Positions 8,354 to 16,012 of a stretch of DNA of 52,044 nt are shown one piece after another (positions within the stretch are counted from its first letter, which is position 1; each line of letters begins with the position of its first letter). The stretch is from the NCBI GenBank assembly GCA_964472785.1, contig CAYYMH010000027.1, forward strand, positions 1 through 52,044. The letters run 5' to 3'. The notes beneath the pieces are model-generated. The model was given only the letters and a program-made list of their open reading frames with translations, was not told the DNA's origin and did no database searches. Both the position numbers and the translations under genes were made by a program. Source of the DNA: CAYYMH01 sp964472785 (GTDB lineage: Bacteria; Zhuqueibacterota; Zhuqueibacteria; Thermofontimicrobiales; Thermofontimicrobiaceae).

Positions 8354-9214
8354 ATGCAAACAAAAACAAATAAATCCGGATTTAAGATTTATGGCTGGTT
8401 AGGAATCTTCATCATCCTGTTAGGGGAAATTTTGCTCATCGTTGATTTTCAACTAATAAAAATGTTCTTCACCCCGATCATGTGGACTGGTTATATTCTT
8501 TTTATTGATGCGATTTTGTATAAAATCAACGGCAGTTCCTATTTGATGAATCGTCGTAAAGAATTTTTCGTCATGCTGCCGGTCTCCTTGGTTTGTTGGT
8601 TAATCTTTGAAGCGTACAATCTCCATTTACAAAACTGGAAATATATTAACCTGCCGGAAAACATAATCGTTCGGCTTATCGGATATGTGTGGTCGTTCAT
8701 CACCATTTTTCCGGGGATTATTTTAACCAGCGAACTTATCGATTCCTGGGGAATATTTGATCGCGTAAAAATAAGAAATTTTAGCATTTCCAAAAACACG
8801 CTTTATTTTTGGCTAATTATCGGTGTTCTCTTTTTAATTATACCGATAATATTACAACAAAATTATGCACAATATTTATTCGCTCTGGTCTGGATAGGAT
8901 TTATTTTTTTGCTGGATCCGATCAACGGATTTTTAGGAGAACATTCACTCCTTTTAGATTTAAGGCAGGGAAAAATAAATAAGCTACTGTCACTGTTTTT
9001 GTCCGGAATCGTATGTGGATTATTGTGGGAATTCTGGAACTACTGGGCGCTGACAAAGTGGATTTATACGCTACCGTTTTTGCAAAATCCGAAAATTTTC
9101 GAAATGCCTGCTGCAGGATTTCTGGGATTTCTGCCATTTGCTGTGGAATGCTACGTCATGTGGCTCTTTAGTTGGCATTTTATCCGGAGGATTTTATTTA
9201 AAAAAGGCGAATAG
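8354..9214 (+). CDS. Polytopic membrane protein with an internal duplication
   Basis: The 286 residues contain about eight hydrophobic segments. I do not recognise the family. The protein has two similar halves: residues 44-101 (starting WTGYILFIDAI) and 180-241 (starting WIGFIFLLDPI) share a WxGxxxxxD start, a Cys at 81/221, an (F/W)E-x-x-N motif (F85-N89; W225-N229), a Trp at 95/236, a Tyr at 97/238 and a closing LP at 100-101/240-241. Each repeat is followed by a Gly- and Phe-rich hydrophobic segment. The conserved Glu, Asn and Trp within the membrane could form a paired site as in duplicated transporters or membrane enzymes (inference). Its 3' end overlaps the convergent gene at 9194 by 21 bp. 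Confidence 0.75.
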   Translation: MQTKTNKSGFKIYGWLGIFIILLGEILLIVDFQLIKMFFTPIMWTGYILFIDAILYKINGSSYLMNRRKEFFVMLPVSLVCWLIFEAYNLHLQNWKYINLPENIIVRLIGYVWSFITIFPGIILTSELIDSWGIFDRVKIRNFSISKNTLYFWLIIGVLFLIIPIILQQNYAQYLFALVWIGFIFLLDPINGFLGEHSLLLDLRQGKINKLLSLFLSGIVCGLLWEFWNYWALTKWIYTLPFLQNPKIFEMPAAGFLGFLPFAVECYVMWLFSWHFIRRILFKKGE

Positions 9215-9469
9215 AATTGCAACAATAGCCCCAACTTGCCCGACCCAAAAGATGAACATCCATTTGATCGTGTTTGAATTAGACTCTGCAATTTTTTGGT
9301 TGACTTTTGAAATCTCCTCGGCAAGCCTTCTTTCAAATTTTTCCTCGACAAAAGCGAGGGTATCTTCTTTTAACCGTTCATTTGATTTGTTGAGCAATTC
9401 CACCAATGCGTCTGATCCATCATCTCCGATTTTCTCTCTCAAGGGTTTTGGGACTGTAATGATATCCAT
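9194..9469 (-). CDS. Small coiled-coil protein with C-terminal membrane anchor
   Basis: This encodes 91 residues. The ATG at 9469 is preceded by TTGGAG at good spacing, which supports a real gene although its last 21 bases overlap the convergent membrane protein gene. Residues about 25-65 are charged and heptad-like (ERLKEDTLAFVEEKFERRL and on), predicting a coiled coil; residues about 69-90 are hydrophobic and form a single anchor. The layout resembles small DUF1640-like coiled-coil membrane proteins, but I cannot assign a function. Confidence 0.6.
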   Translation of the reverse strand: MDIITVPKPLREKIGDDGSDALVELLNKSNERLKEDTLAFVEEKFERRLAEEISKVNQKIAESNSNTIKWMFIFWVGQVGAIVAILFAFFK

Positions 9470-9686
9470 GCGTGAACTCCAATTATTATTTTTAAATCAT
9501 AACCATTATAAAATTTAGAAAAAATTTAGAAAAAAGCAACATAAATTTTGAGTTTATTTAAAAATCAGAATTCACGCTCCAAAACCATCATTTCACACTT
9601 ATCACGAAAACCAATTTCTTTTGAATTTGCAAATTAGGTCTGGATCAATGACAATTTTTTTAAACCAAAACAATCAGATTTATGAC

Positions 9687-9715
9687 TTGACTTTCATGAT
9701 GAGATTTTCTATCTT
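9687..9715 (+). promoter_or_regulatory. Promoter of the aldo/keto reductase gene
   Basis: TTGACT (9687-9692), 17 bp, TATCTT (9710-9715), about 140 bp before the ATG at 9857, implying a leader of roughly 135 bases. The rest of the 9470-9856 gap is AT-rich and shows nothing else. Confidence 0.6.
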
Positions 9716-9856
9716 TTTGATAATTTCGAGTTGAGAAAAGTTGGAACGGGGAAACTGCCAAAAACAATTTTTGAATCAAGAAAAGCTAAAGACCATCTAA
9801 ATTACAAATTAATTTAGCAAAAATAGAATAAAAATTATAAAGTTAGGGTGTTTTTT

Positions 9857-10831
9857 ATGGAAATGAAATATCGATCAATGGGAAAAAGCGGATTAAAATT
9901 GAGTCAGTTTGGATTAGGAGGATGGGCAACGTTTGGCGAGCGGGTAAAGGACAGAAGAACATCAAAAGACATCATCTACATCGCGCGGGATGCCGGGATC
10001 AACTTTTTCGATATGGCAGATGTGTACGCCGACGGCGAATCGGAAAAAATGATGGGCAAGCTGTTGCAGGATTTCACCAGGCATGAATTAGTGATCAGCA
10101 GCAAAGCCTATTGGCCCTTCAGCGAGGATGTCAACGACCGTGGCTTGTCGCGGAAACATTTGATGGAATCGGTGGAACGCAGCCTGAAACGTATTGGCAC
10201 TGACTATTTGGACATCTACTTCTGCCACCGTTTCGACAAAGAAACACCGCTGGAAGAAACGATCCGAGCCATGGATGATTTGGTCCATCAGGGAAAAATA
10301 TTGTACTGGGGAACCAGCGAATGGACAGCCCAGCAACTGACAGAAGCTCACGGTATTGCCGAACTCAAAAATCTGTATCAACTGCAGGTTGAGCAGCCGA
10401 TGTACAATCTGATTGCGCGCTATAAATTTGAAAAACAGGTTCGACCGGTAATCGACAAAACAGGCATGGGAACGGTGACTTACAGCCCATTGGCGTCCGG
10501 TTTTCTGACCGGAAAGTATGATAACGGTATCCCCGAAAATAGCCGTCTTTCCAAAATGTCCTGGCTGAAAGAATGGCTTTACAATCAGGGGAATATTAAG
10601 CGACTGCTCGAGTTCAAAGCTGTTGCGGAAGGTCTGGGCTATTCCAGAGCCCAATTAGCTATTGCCTGGGCAGCAGCTCAGCCGAATGTCTCCAGTGTGC
10701 TGCTGGGTGCCACATCGGAAAAACAGATCAGAGAAAACTTGAAAGCGTTAGAAGTTGAAATCGATCCGTATTTGAATGAAAAATTGATTGAAATTTTTCC
10801 GGCTGTGGAAAATTCGAATTTTTATGCGTAA
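9857..10831 (+). CDS. Aldo/keto reductase
   Basis: This encodes 324 residues from the ATG at 9857, eight bases after AGGG; a GTG at 9848 would overlap that site. The family pattern is clear: GLGGWATFG, then NFFDMADVYADGESE with the catalytic Asp and Tyr, SSKAYWP with the catalytic Lys, and YFCHRFD with the His. The C-terminal IAWAAAQPNVSSVLLGA and following SEKQIRENL are the NADPH-binding part. Closest in look to the K+-channel beta-subunit/YghZ-like branch (AKR6 or related). It would reduce aldehydes or ketones with NADPH; substrate unknown. It is followed by a Gfo/Idh/MocA oxidoreductase 360 bp on, which may or may not be co-regulated. Confidence 0.9.
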   Translation: MEMKYRSMGKSGLKLSQFGLGGWATFGERVKDRRTSKDIIYIARDAGINFFDMADVYADGESEKMMGKLLQDFTRHELVISSKAYWPFSEDVNDRGLSRKHLMESVERSLKRIGTDYLDIYFCHRFDKETPLEETIRAMDDLVHQGKILYWGTSEWTAQQLTEAHGIAELKNLYQLQVEQPMYNLIARYKFEKQVRPVIDKTGMGTVTYSPLASGFLTGKYDNGIPENSRLSKMSWLKEWLYNQGNIKRLLEFKAVAEGLGYSRAQLAIAWAAAQPNVSSVLLGATSEKQIRENLKALEVEIDPYLNEKLIEIFPAVENSNFYA

Positions 10832-10956
10832 AGCTTTCAGCAGTCAGCTATCAGCTTAAAAAATAGTTAAGCAGTGTCATTTCAGTTCTGCCGTTTTTTG
10901 GCGGATAATGGAATATCCTAACATAAAAATAATTCTATAAAAATTCAGTAGCTTTA

Positions 10957-11122
10957 TGCCACAGAAAGAGAGCTCGGAGAAAAAATCAATAACATTTAGA
11001 GCACATATTTTTCTCATTTTTGTGAATAAGGATTTCGGATTAAGTTTTAAAACCACATGGTTACACCAAAAGCTACAAAATAATTATTGAAGTGCCTCTG
11101 TGCTCTCTGTTTCTCTGTGGCA
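10957..11122. repeat. Inverted repeat of the CCACAGAGA family
   Basis: The arm at 10957-10980 (TGCCACAGAAAGAGAGCTC and on) is the imperfect reverse complement of the arm at 11093-11122 (ending TTCTCTGTGGCA), separated by about 110 AT-rich bases. Related sequences occur at 16893-16971 and 36432-36458, so this is a dispersed intergenic element. It fills most of the gap between the reductase at 9857 and the oxidoreductase at 11191; no gene is seen there. Confidence 0.65.
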
Positions 11123-11190
11123 TTTTATGTTATCTCAATAGTCACAAATTCATATTCGACTGATCAACTTTAAAAAAGGATTCTATTTTC

Positions 11191-12186
11191 ATGGAAAAAC
11201 CAATCAAATTAGGCGTCATCGGCTGCGGCATTGCTGCCAATGAATTGCATTGGCCCGCCCTGCAAAAGTTAACCGATAAATTTGAAATCACAGCCGTCTG
11301 CAACCACACCGAGCCAAAGGCGAAGTCCTTTGCCGAAAAGGTCGGCGGTGTGCCGTATGTGTTGGACTATCGCGATTTGCTGAAACGGGATGACACCGAA
11401 GCAGTGGACATCATCTTGCCGATTGAGCTCAATTGTCAGGTGACAAAAGACGCGCTCGAAGCCGGCAAACATGTGATTGTCGAAAAACCGCTGGCAGTCA
11501 ATCTGGAACAGGCAAAAAAAATGTTAGCCCTGGAAAGCAAACATTCACAGGTAATGATGGTGGGAGAAAATTTTCGCTATCGAAACACCTTTTCCCGAAT
11601 TAAGGAATATCTGGAAAATGGTGAGATCGGTCGTCCTTATGCGGTATTCTGGAATTTGTTTCATCGGGTTGACGAGGACAATAAATACGCCAAAACCAAA
11701 TGGAGGATCAATCACCAATATGAGGGTGGATTCATCACTGACGGCGGTGTTCACAATATTGCGGCGCTGCGGGACCTGTTCGGTGATTTTGTTTCGGTGC
11801 ACGCATTTTCCAAAAGCATCAATCGAAAGATCGGAAAATTGGACTCATTAAGTCTGCAATTCAAAACCATTCAGAATATCGACGGTTTATTTAATACATT
11901 TTTCAGCGCTAACGGCTATGCGGAAAACAGGATTATCATTTTAGGTGATCAGGGAAGTTACATCATCGAAGGCAACACCATCATTAAAAAAGCCAATGAT
12001 AAAAAAGATATCGTGGAAAAAATGGATGACGACGGCGGCTACATCGGCGAGTTCGATAATTTTTATCAGGCGATCCGCAACGGCGAGCCAGTCATCGCCT
12101 CTTTCCAAAAGTCTTATGATGATTTTAAAACCATTTTAACAGCACTGGAATCTGCGGAAAAAGAACAGCACATCAAATTGAAATAA
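11191..12186 (+). CDS. Gfo/Idh/MocA family NAD(P)-dependent oxidoreductase
   Basis: The 331 residues start with a Rossmann fold (KLGVIGCGIAANELHWPAL), continue with the VCNHTEPKAKSFAEK nucleotide region, and contain the diagnostic VEKPLAVNLEQAKKM (EKP motif) near residue 95 and GENFRYR after it. The C-terminal domain carries GGFITDGGVHNI, with Asp and His of the usual catalytic cluster. Members oxidise or reduce sugars and inositols bound to nucleotides or free. It probably starts a small group with the cupin at 12300 and the kinase-like gene at 12654, which suggests sugar metabolism, though spacing (113 and 78 bp) is not tight. Confidence 0.88.
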   Translation: MEKPIKLGVIGCGIAANELHWPALQKLTDKFEITAVCNHTEPKAKSFAEKVGGVPYVLDYRDLLKRDDTEAVDIILPIELNCQVTKDALEAGKHVIVEKPLAVNLEQAKKMLALESKHSQVMMVGENFRYRNTFSRIKEYLENGEIGRPYAVFWNLFHRVDEDNKYAKTKWRINHQYEGGFITDGGVHNIAALRDLFGDFVSVHAFSKSINRKIGKLDSLSLQFKTIQNIDGLFNTFFSANGYAENRIIILGDQGSYIIEGNTIIKKANDKKDIVEKMDDDGGYIGEFDNFYQAIRNGEPVIASFQKSYDDFKTILTALESAEKEQHIKLK

Positions 12187-12299
12187 TTTTTTGTTAACTT
12201 TATTTGCTCTTTTTTAATTTTTCGTGTCATTTCGTGGGAAACATTTTTCTCATTTAGCTTAAAATCAACACAGTCAATCAAATTGATTGGAGAGGGAAA

Positions 12300-12575
12300 A
12301 TGAACAAAATCAAAATCGAACACAATCCGGACAAACAAAAATTGGAACAAATGGGCGTTTTCTCATGGGGCATTTGGGAAAAAGAAGTGTCTGAATTCCC
12401 GTGGTATTACGAAGAGCAGGAAACCTGCTATCTGTTGGAAGGCCATGTAATCGTCACACCGAAGAACGGCGAGCCGGTGGAAATCAAAAAGGCAGATTTG
12501 GTCACCTTCCCCAAAGACATGTCGTGTACCTGGAATGTTAAAAAAGACGTCCGAAAACATTTCATCTTCAAATAA
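12300..12575 (+). CDS. Small cupin protein (DUF861/EutQ-like)
   Basis: This 91-residue single-domain cupin is preceded by GGAGAGG at ideal spacing. The stretch WGIWEKEVSEFPWYYEEQETCYLLEGHV and the closing GEPVEIKKADLVTFPKDMSCTW are typical of the DUF861 cupin family (related to the EutQ cupin and to ureidoglycine aminohydrolase halves). Glu residues in EEQETCYLLEG occupy the place where metal ligands usually sit. Likely role: binding or converting a small sugar- or amino-acid-derived substrate; no firm prediction. Confidence 0.8.
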   Translation: MNKIKIEHNPDKQKLEQMGVFSWGIWEKEVSEFPWYYEEQETCYLLEGHVIVTPKNGEPVEIKKADLVTFPKDMSCTWNVKKDVRKHFIFK

Positions 12576-12653
12576 TTCACTTTTCAAAATTATTTTTTCT
12601 CTGCGCGCTCCGCGCCTCTACGGTGACTACTTTTTAATATTACAGGAGGAATA

Positions 12654-13283
12654 GTGGGAGGAAAACTCTGCCCCAAGATCATCCTGGAAGGTACCCGGCT
12701 CACCTTCAAAACCGAAATCGCCTTTGCCCTGAACGAACATCCCCGCATTGTGGGACCGCGGAAATACCGCTACCATTCCCCGCTCATTTCTGCGGAGTGG
12801 TGCGCGTTTACCAATTTCCCCTGGGGACGCGGGCTGATCAATTTTGAACCGCACGAAGCAGACAAAGCCATGGAGACCTACCGCACCTGGGCGCATCTGT
12901 TCGAGCTGCTGCGCTACTATTCCTGGATCGTTGACCGGTTTCATATTTCCACCATCGCCTGTCAGTACCAGACCTATTCCAAAAAATACGATTTCCGCTG
13001 GCTGGAAGAAAAGCTGCTGCCGCTTGGCTTCCACCTAATTTTCTGCAGCCGCACACCGGAATCGTTTGCCGCTGCCCGCGCCGAACGGCTGAAAGTCTCC
13101 GGCAAGCCCTCCCAGTACGATGACCTGCAACAATTCATCGACGAACAGCAACTGATCCGTCAGTTGGTGAACGAATCCATCCTGCCGACACTGGAACTGG
13201 ATGTTTCGGATAATGATATTCCAAAAGCAGTGGATAATATCGCGGATTGGTTGGAGGAGATGGGTGGGTTGTATGCGGATTGA
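12654..13283 (+). CDS. P-loop kinase-like protein with altered Walker A (thymidylate-kinase-like fold)
   Basis: This encodes 209 residues from a GTG at 12654, just after AGGAGGA (12644-12650). The N-terminal IILEGTRLTFKTEIAF aligns with the kinase P-loop GxxxxGK(S/T), but the last Gly is Phe (GTRLTFKT). The middle has IVDRFHIST, like the DR-x-x-S motif of thymidylate and deoxynucleoside kinases, and FCSRTPESFAAARAER resembles the Arg-rich lid. Overall it looks like a nucleoside- or nucleotide-kinase relative; whether it still binds ATP is open. Codon use is more GC-rich than the neighbours. The flanking 3' gap holds a mobile-element remnant. Confidence 0.6.
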   Translation: MGGKLCPKIILEGTRLTFKTEIAFALNEHPRIVGPRKYRYHSPLISAEWCAFTNFPWGRGLINFEPHEADKAMETYRTWAHLFELLRYYSWIVDRFHISTIACQYQTYSKKYDFRWLEEKLLPLGFHLIFCSRTPESFAAARAERLKVSGKPSQYDDLQQFIDEQQLIRQLVNESILPTLELDVSDNDIPKAVDNIADWLEEMGGLYAD

Positions 13284-13414
13284 AGAGCATAGCAGTCAGG
13301 TTAAGACCTTAACTAATTGTAAATAATTATAGTTATATCTCGTTTCTACAGGACTCGGACTGTTTTATTTTCTAATTTACAATAAATATTTCGTCGCTAA
13401 CGCGACGTTAATTA

Positions 13415-13533
13415 GTGTCTGTCCGTAAATGATGATATTTGTAGTACAAGCATCTTGCTTGTAATCTGAATATTAGACTTAGCATAGATTTTTTCTCAAG
13501 CTGGAACCTTGCGTTACAATTCCGGACAGACTC
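13415..13533. mobile_element. MITE-like element with IS630/mariner-type TA ends
   Basis: Inverted ends GTGTCTGTCCGTAA (13415-13428) and, on the other strand, GAGTCTGTCCGGAA (13533-13520) match at 12 of 14 positions, and both are flanked by TA (13413-13414 and 13534-13535), the target of IS630/Tc1-mariner transposases. The 119-bp interior has no gene but has a perfect 7-bp hairpin (ACAAGCA/TGCTTGT, 13446-13462). It is probably mobilised in trans by an IS630-type transposase elsewhere in the genome. The remainder of the 13284-13669 gap holds only the promoter at 13611. Confidence 0.65.
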
Positions 13534-13610
13534 TAAGTAGTGCTAATATAGCAAAAGAAATATTATCGCAGCCTTTTTTGTTGAAATATTATGCAAATAA
13601 AAATTTTCCA

Positions 13611-13639
13611 TTGACATTTTTAGTTTCAATAAGTATCTT
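13611..13639 (+). promoter_or_regulatory. Promoter of the VWA protein gene
   Basis: TTGACA (13611-13616), 17 bp, TATCTT (13634-13639), about 30 bp before the ATG at 13670. Confidence 0.65.
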
Positions 13640-13669
13640 TATTGATTGACAAAACAATGAGGTAAAAAC

Positions 13670-14959
13670 ATGAGACACTCGAACAAACATTTATTTAACA
13701 CAATTTTTTGTCTGTTTATTATCATCTTTTTTATGAGCTCACTAACTGCATTGCGTGCTCAGAATGATCAGAAGTTTATCGAGCTCATTTTAGACGCCTC
13801 CGGCAGCATGAACGGTAAGCTACCCGGTGGTGAAACCAAAATAGCTGGTGCTAAAAAAGCAGTCAAATTGATGATTCAGGAATTAGCTGAAACAATCCAA
13901 CTCGCCTTTCGGGCTTATGGACATCAGTTTCACCGTGACGAACACAATTGTCAAGACACAGAATTGTTGGTCAGTTTTGCGCCGGTTTCTCAAATCTGCC
14001 AAGACGTCATAAAAAAATCACAAAATTTAGTCGCCCGAGGCTATACACCGATTACGCATGCGTTGAAACTGGCAAGTGAGGACTTCCCGGAAGAAATAGC
14101 GGGTGAAAAAATTATCATTCTGGTAAGCGATGGCAAAGAAACGTGCGACGGTGATCCGTGTGCCTTAGCAGCATCGCTGAAAGCAAATGATATTGAGCTC
14201 GTTATTCACTGCATTGGTTTCGGCGTCGACGCTGCGACAAAAGGACAACTGGAATGTATCGCCCATGCGACCGGAGGGACTTATTTTGACGCTGCGGACA
14301 CTGAAGAATTGATCACTGTGCTGAACAAGGCAGTAAACGTTCAGGGCGAAGCAACCTCGGAGGAGTCCGGTTCTGGTTGGTTGGCTATTGAGAAGCCTGA
14401 TCTTTTAGGTCACGATGTCATCGATGCGAAAAGCGGAGAAAAATTGAACAAATCGATCAGTCGATCAAAAACGTCAATCGAGGTTCCAGCGGGAATCTAC
14501 AATGTGACTTTTGGAAAATTTGTGTGGAAAAGCATCGAGGTGAAAAAGGGACAAACGACCACTATCGTACCCGGATGGATTAGCATAAAAAACGCCACAT
14601 TAAGGGGTCATAAGATTCATGAGTCAGAGACCGGCATCTTATTTGGGTCTGTGAGCCGCTCAAATTCTTCGATGGCGATTTTACCCGGAAAGTATGACGT
14701 GTCTTTTGGAAAAACGTCGTGGCACATTACCGTAAAAGCAGGAGAAACCACCGAGTTGAACCCGGGAACGGTCACTGTTAAAGGAGCACATTATTCCGGA
14801 CACAAAATTCGAGACGATCAGGAAACTGTGGTTGGAAGCGTAAGTAATACCGGTAACTGGATGCCGCTGCCACCGGGAAAATATTCCATCGAAATTGATG
14901 AGAAAGTCATCCCGTTCACTTTGGAAGCAGGACAGGATTTAGAGTTTGAAAGAAATTGA
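13670..14959 (+). CDS. Exported von Willebrand factor A-domain protein with three C-terminal beta repeats
   Basis: The 429 residues begin with a signal peptide (about 1-30, ending ALRA). A VWA domain (about 36-215) shows a complete MIDAS metal site: D42-A-S44-G-S46, a Thr in GYTPITHAL, and an Asp in ILVSDGKETCDGDPC. Four Cys in the domain may form disulfides, consistent with a periplasmic location. Residues about 240-429 hold three similar repeats of about 60 residues, each with a GH(D/K)(V/I) step, a SxS(R/N) turn and PxGxY(N/D/S)(V/I)xF, resembling PEGA-like beta domains. The protein may bind a partner or surface polymer through the metal site. It has its own promoter and does not obviously belong to the following operon. 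Confidence 0.85.
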   Translation: MRHSNKHLFNTIFCLFIIIFFMSSLTALRAQNDQKFIELILDASGSMNGKLPGGETKIAGAKKAVKLMIQELAETIQLAFRAYGHQFHRDEHNCQDTELLVSFAPVSQICQDVIKKSQNLVARGYTPITHALKLASEDFPEEIAGEKIIILVSDGKETCDGDPCALAASLKANDIELVIHCIGFGVDAATKGQLECIAHATGGTYFDAADTEELITVLNKAVNVQGEATSEESGSGWLAIEKPDLLGHDVIDAKSGEKLNKSISRSKTSIEVPAGIYNVTFGKFVWKSIEVKKGQTTTIVPGWISIKNATLRGHKIHESETGILFGSVSRSNSSMAILPGKYDVSFGKTSWHITVKAGETTELNPGTVTVKGAHYSGHKIRDDQETVVGSVSNTGNWMPLPPGKYSIEIDEKVIPFTLEAGQDLEFERN

Positions 14960-15029
14960 ATCCGAAAACAGTGACTATGGCAGAAGTCCGACAACTTATT
15001 TTGATAAATATTTTTAGGATCATATTATC

Positions 15030-15659
15030 GTGGATAAAAACCAAATTAATCCCTGGCTCAAATGGGCGCGCGAGATTCAGGCACTCAGCCAAACCGGTTT
15101 GACCTATTGTCAAAACGAATACGAAAAAGACCGCTACATCCGGTTGCAGCAGATAGCAGCAGAAATGCTGGAAACCCAAACCGGACTGGAAAAAGCCGGC
15201 TCCATCGAGAATTTCAAAGTACAGCCCGGCTATGCCACGCCCAAAGTTGATGTGCGCGGTGCGATTATCCGGGACGGCAAAATTCTCATGGTGCAGGAAC
15301 GCCTCGATGAAAAATGGTGCATGCCCGGTGGCTGGGCAGATGTGGGCGATTTGCCATCGGATATGGTGGTGCGCGAAGTCCGGGAAGAGAGCGGCTTCGA
15401 GGTAAAAGCGACCAAAGTGGTCGGCGTGTACGACGCCAACCGCGACGGACGCCCGATGGAATTTTACCACGCCTACAAAATCGTTTTTCTGTGCGAGATT
15501 TTGGGCGGACACGCCAGACCCAGTTACGAGACATTGGCAGTGGACTTTTTTCCGTTTGATGATTTGCCGCCGCTGTCATCAGCGCGCACTAATGAACGTC
15601 ATTTAAACGAGATCCAAAAACATCTTGAAAATCCGAACCGACCAACATACTTTGATTAA
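15030..15659 (+). CDS. Nudix hydrolase of the YjhB-like type
   Basis: This encodes 209 residues from a GTG at 15030. Residues 1-65 form a helical N-terminal extension typical of the Nudix_N2/ADP-ribose pyrophosphatase YjhB group. The Nudix box runs from G101 to F123 with the REVREESG core (115-122); its first Glu is replaced by Asp107, a mild change. Such enzymes hydrolyse nucleoside diphosphates linked to another moiety, often ADP-ribose or nucleotide sugars. It is followed at 18 bp by a small membrane protein and then a K+ channel, all on the same strand, so they may be one transcript, without an obvious shared function. Confidence 0.87.
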   Translation: MDKNQINPWLKWAREIQALSQTGLTYCQNEYEKDRYIRLQQIAAEMLETQTGLEKAGSIENFKVQPGYATPKVDVRGAIIRDGKILMVQERLDEKWCMPGGWADVGDLPSDMVVREVREESGFEVKATKVVGVYDANRDGRPMEFYHAYKIVFLCEILGGHARPSYETLAVDFFPFDDLPPLSSARTNERHLNEIQKHLENPNRPTYFD

Positions 15660-15677
15660 TGCGAAAGGGAATGTATT

Positions 15678-15995
15678 ATGTATGAATTCATTGTGTTGAT
15701 TATTTATCTTATCCTCGCCTATCTCATTTTAAAACAGTTGTCCATCATCCGAAAATTCAGGAAGGAGAAAGCGAATAAAAATAATCAGGCAAAACCGCTG
15801 GCTTCCATCGGCGTGAGCGAATCTGTTTTATTCAAGAATATGAAAAAGAAGGACGTGTTTGTACAAACCAAGGAAAACAGATATTTCATGGAAGAAGAAA
15901 AGGCAAAACAATTTGCCAAAAAAAGACGCGGTCTGTTTTACACATTGACCTTTCTGTTCCTGATTTTGTTCTTTTTTATTATGAATAATTTTTAG
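15678..15995 (+). CDS. Small two-segment membrane protein of unknown function
   Basis: This 105-residue protein has a hydrophobic segment at each end (about 3-22 and 85-104) and a highly basic, Lys-rich middle. Both ends in one membrane with the positive loop in the cytoplasm is the likely topology. No family recognised. The start has GAAAGGGAATG upstream spacing that suits a ribosome site. It sits between the Nudix gene and the K+ channel gene with gaps of about 18 bp on each side, hinting at co-transcription and perhaps at a role as channel accessory (inference, weak). Confidence 0.65.
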   Translation: MYEFIVLIIYLILAYLILKQLSIIRKFRKEKANKNNQAKPLASIGVSESVLFKNMKKKDVFVQTKENRYFMEEEKAKQFAKKRRGLFYTLTFLFLILFFFIMNNF

Positions 15996-16012
15996 TTTAA
16001 ATTGTCCCGATC

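Noticed and set aside
9505..9533. Minus-strand TATAAT before the coiled-coil gene at 9469
   Set aside because: No -35 box lies at any usual distance.
10088..10654. Minus-strand reading frame of 188 codons inside the aldo/keto reductase gene
   Set aside because: The plus strand encodes all catalytic motifs of the reductase; the antisense frame has no recognisable domain.
14916..15512. Minus-strand reading frame of 198 codons opposite the Nudix gene
   Set aside because: The Nudix box is on the plus strand in a continuous frame; the opposite frame spans a gene junction.
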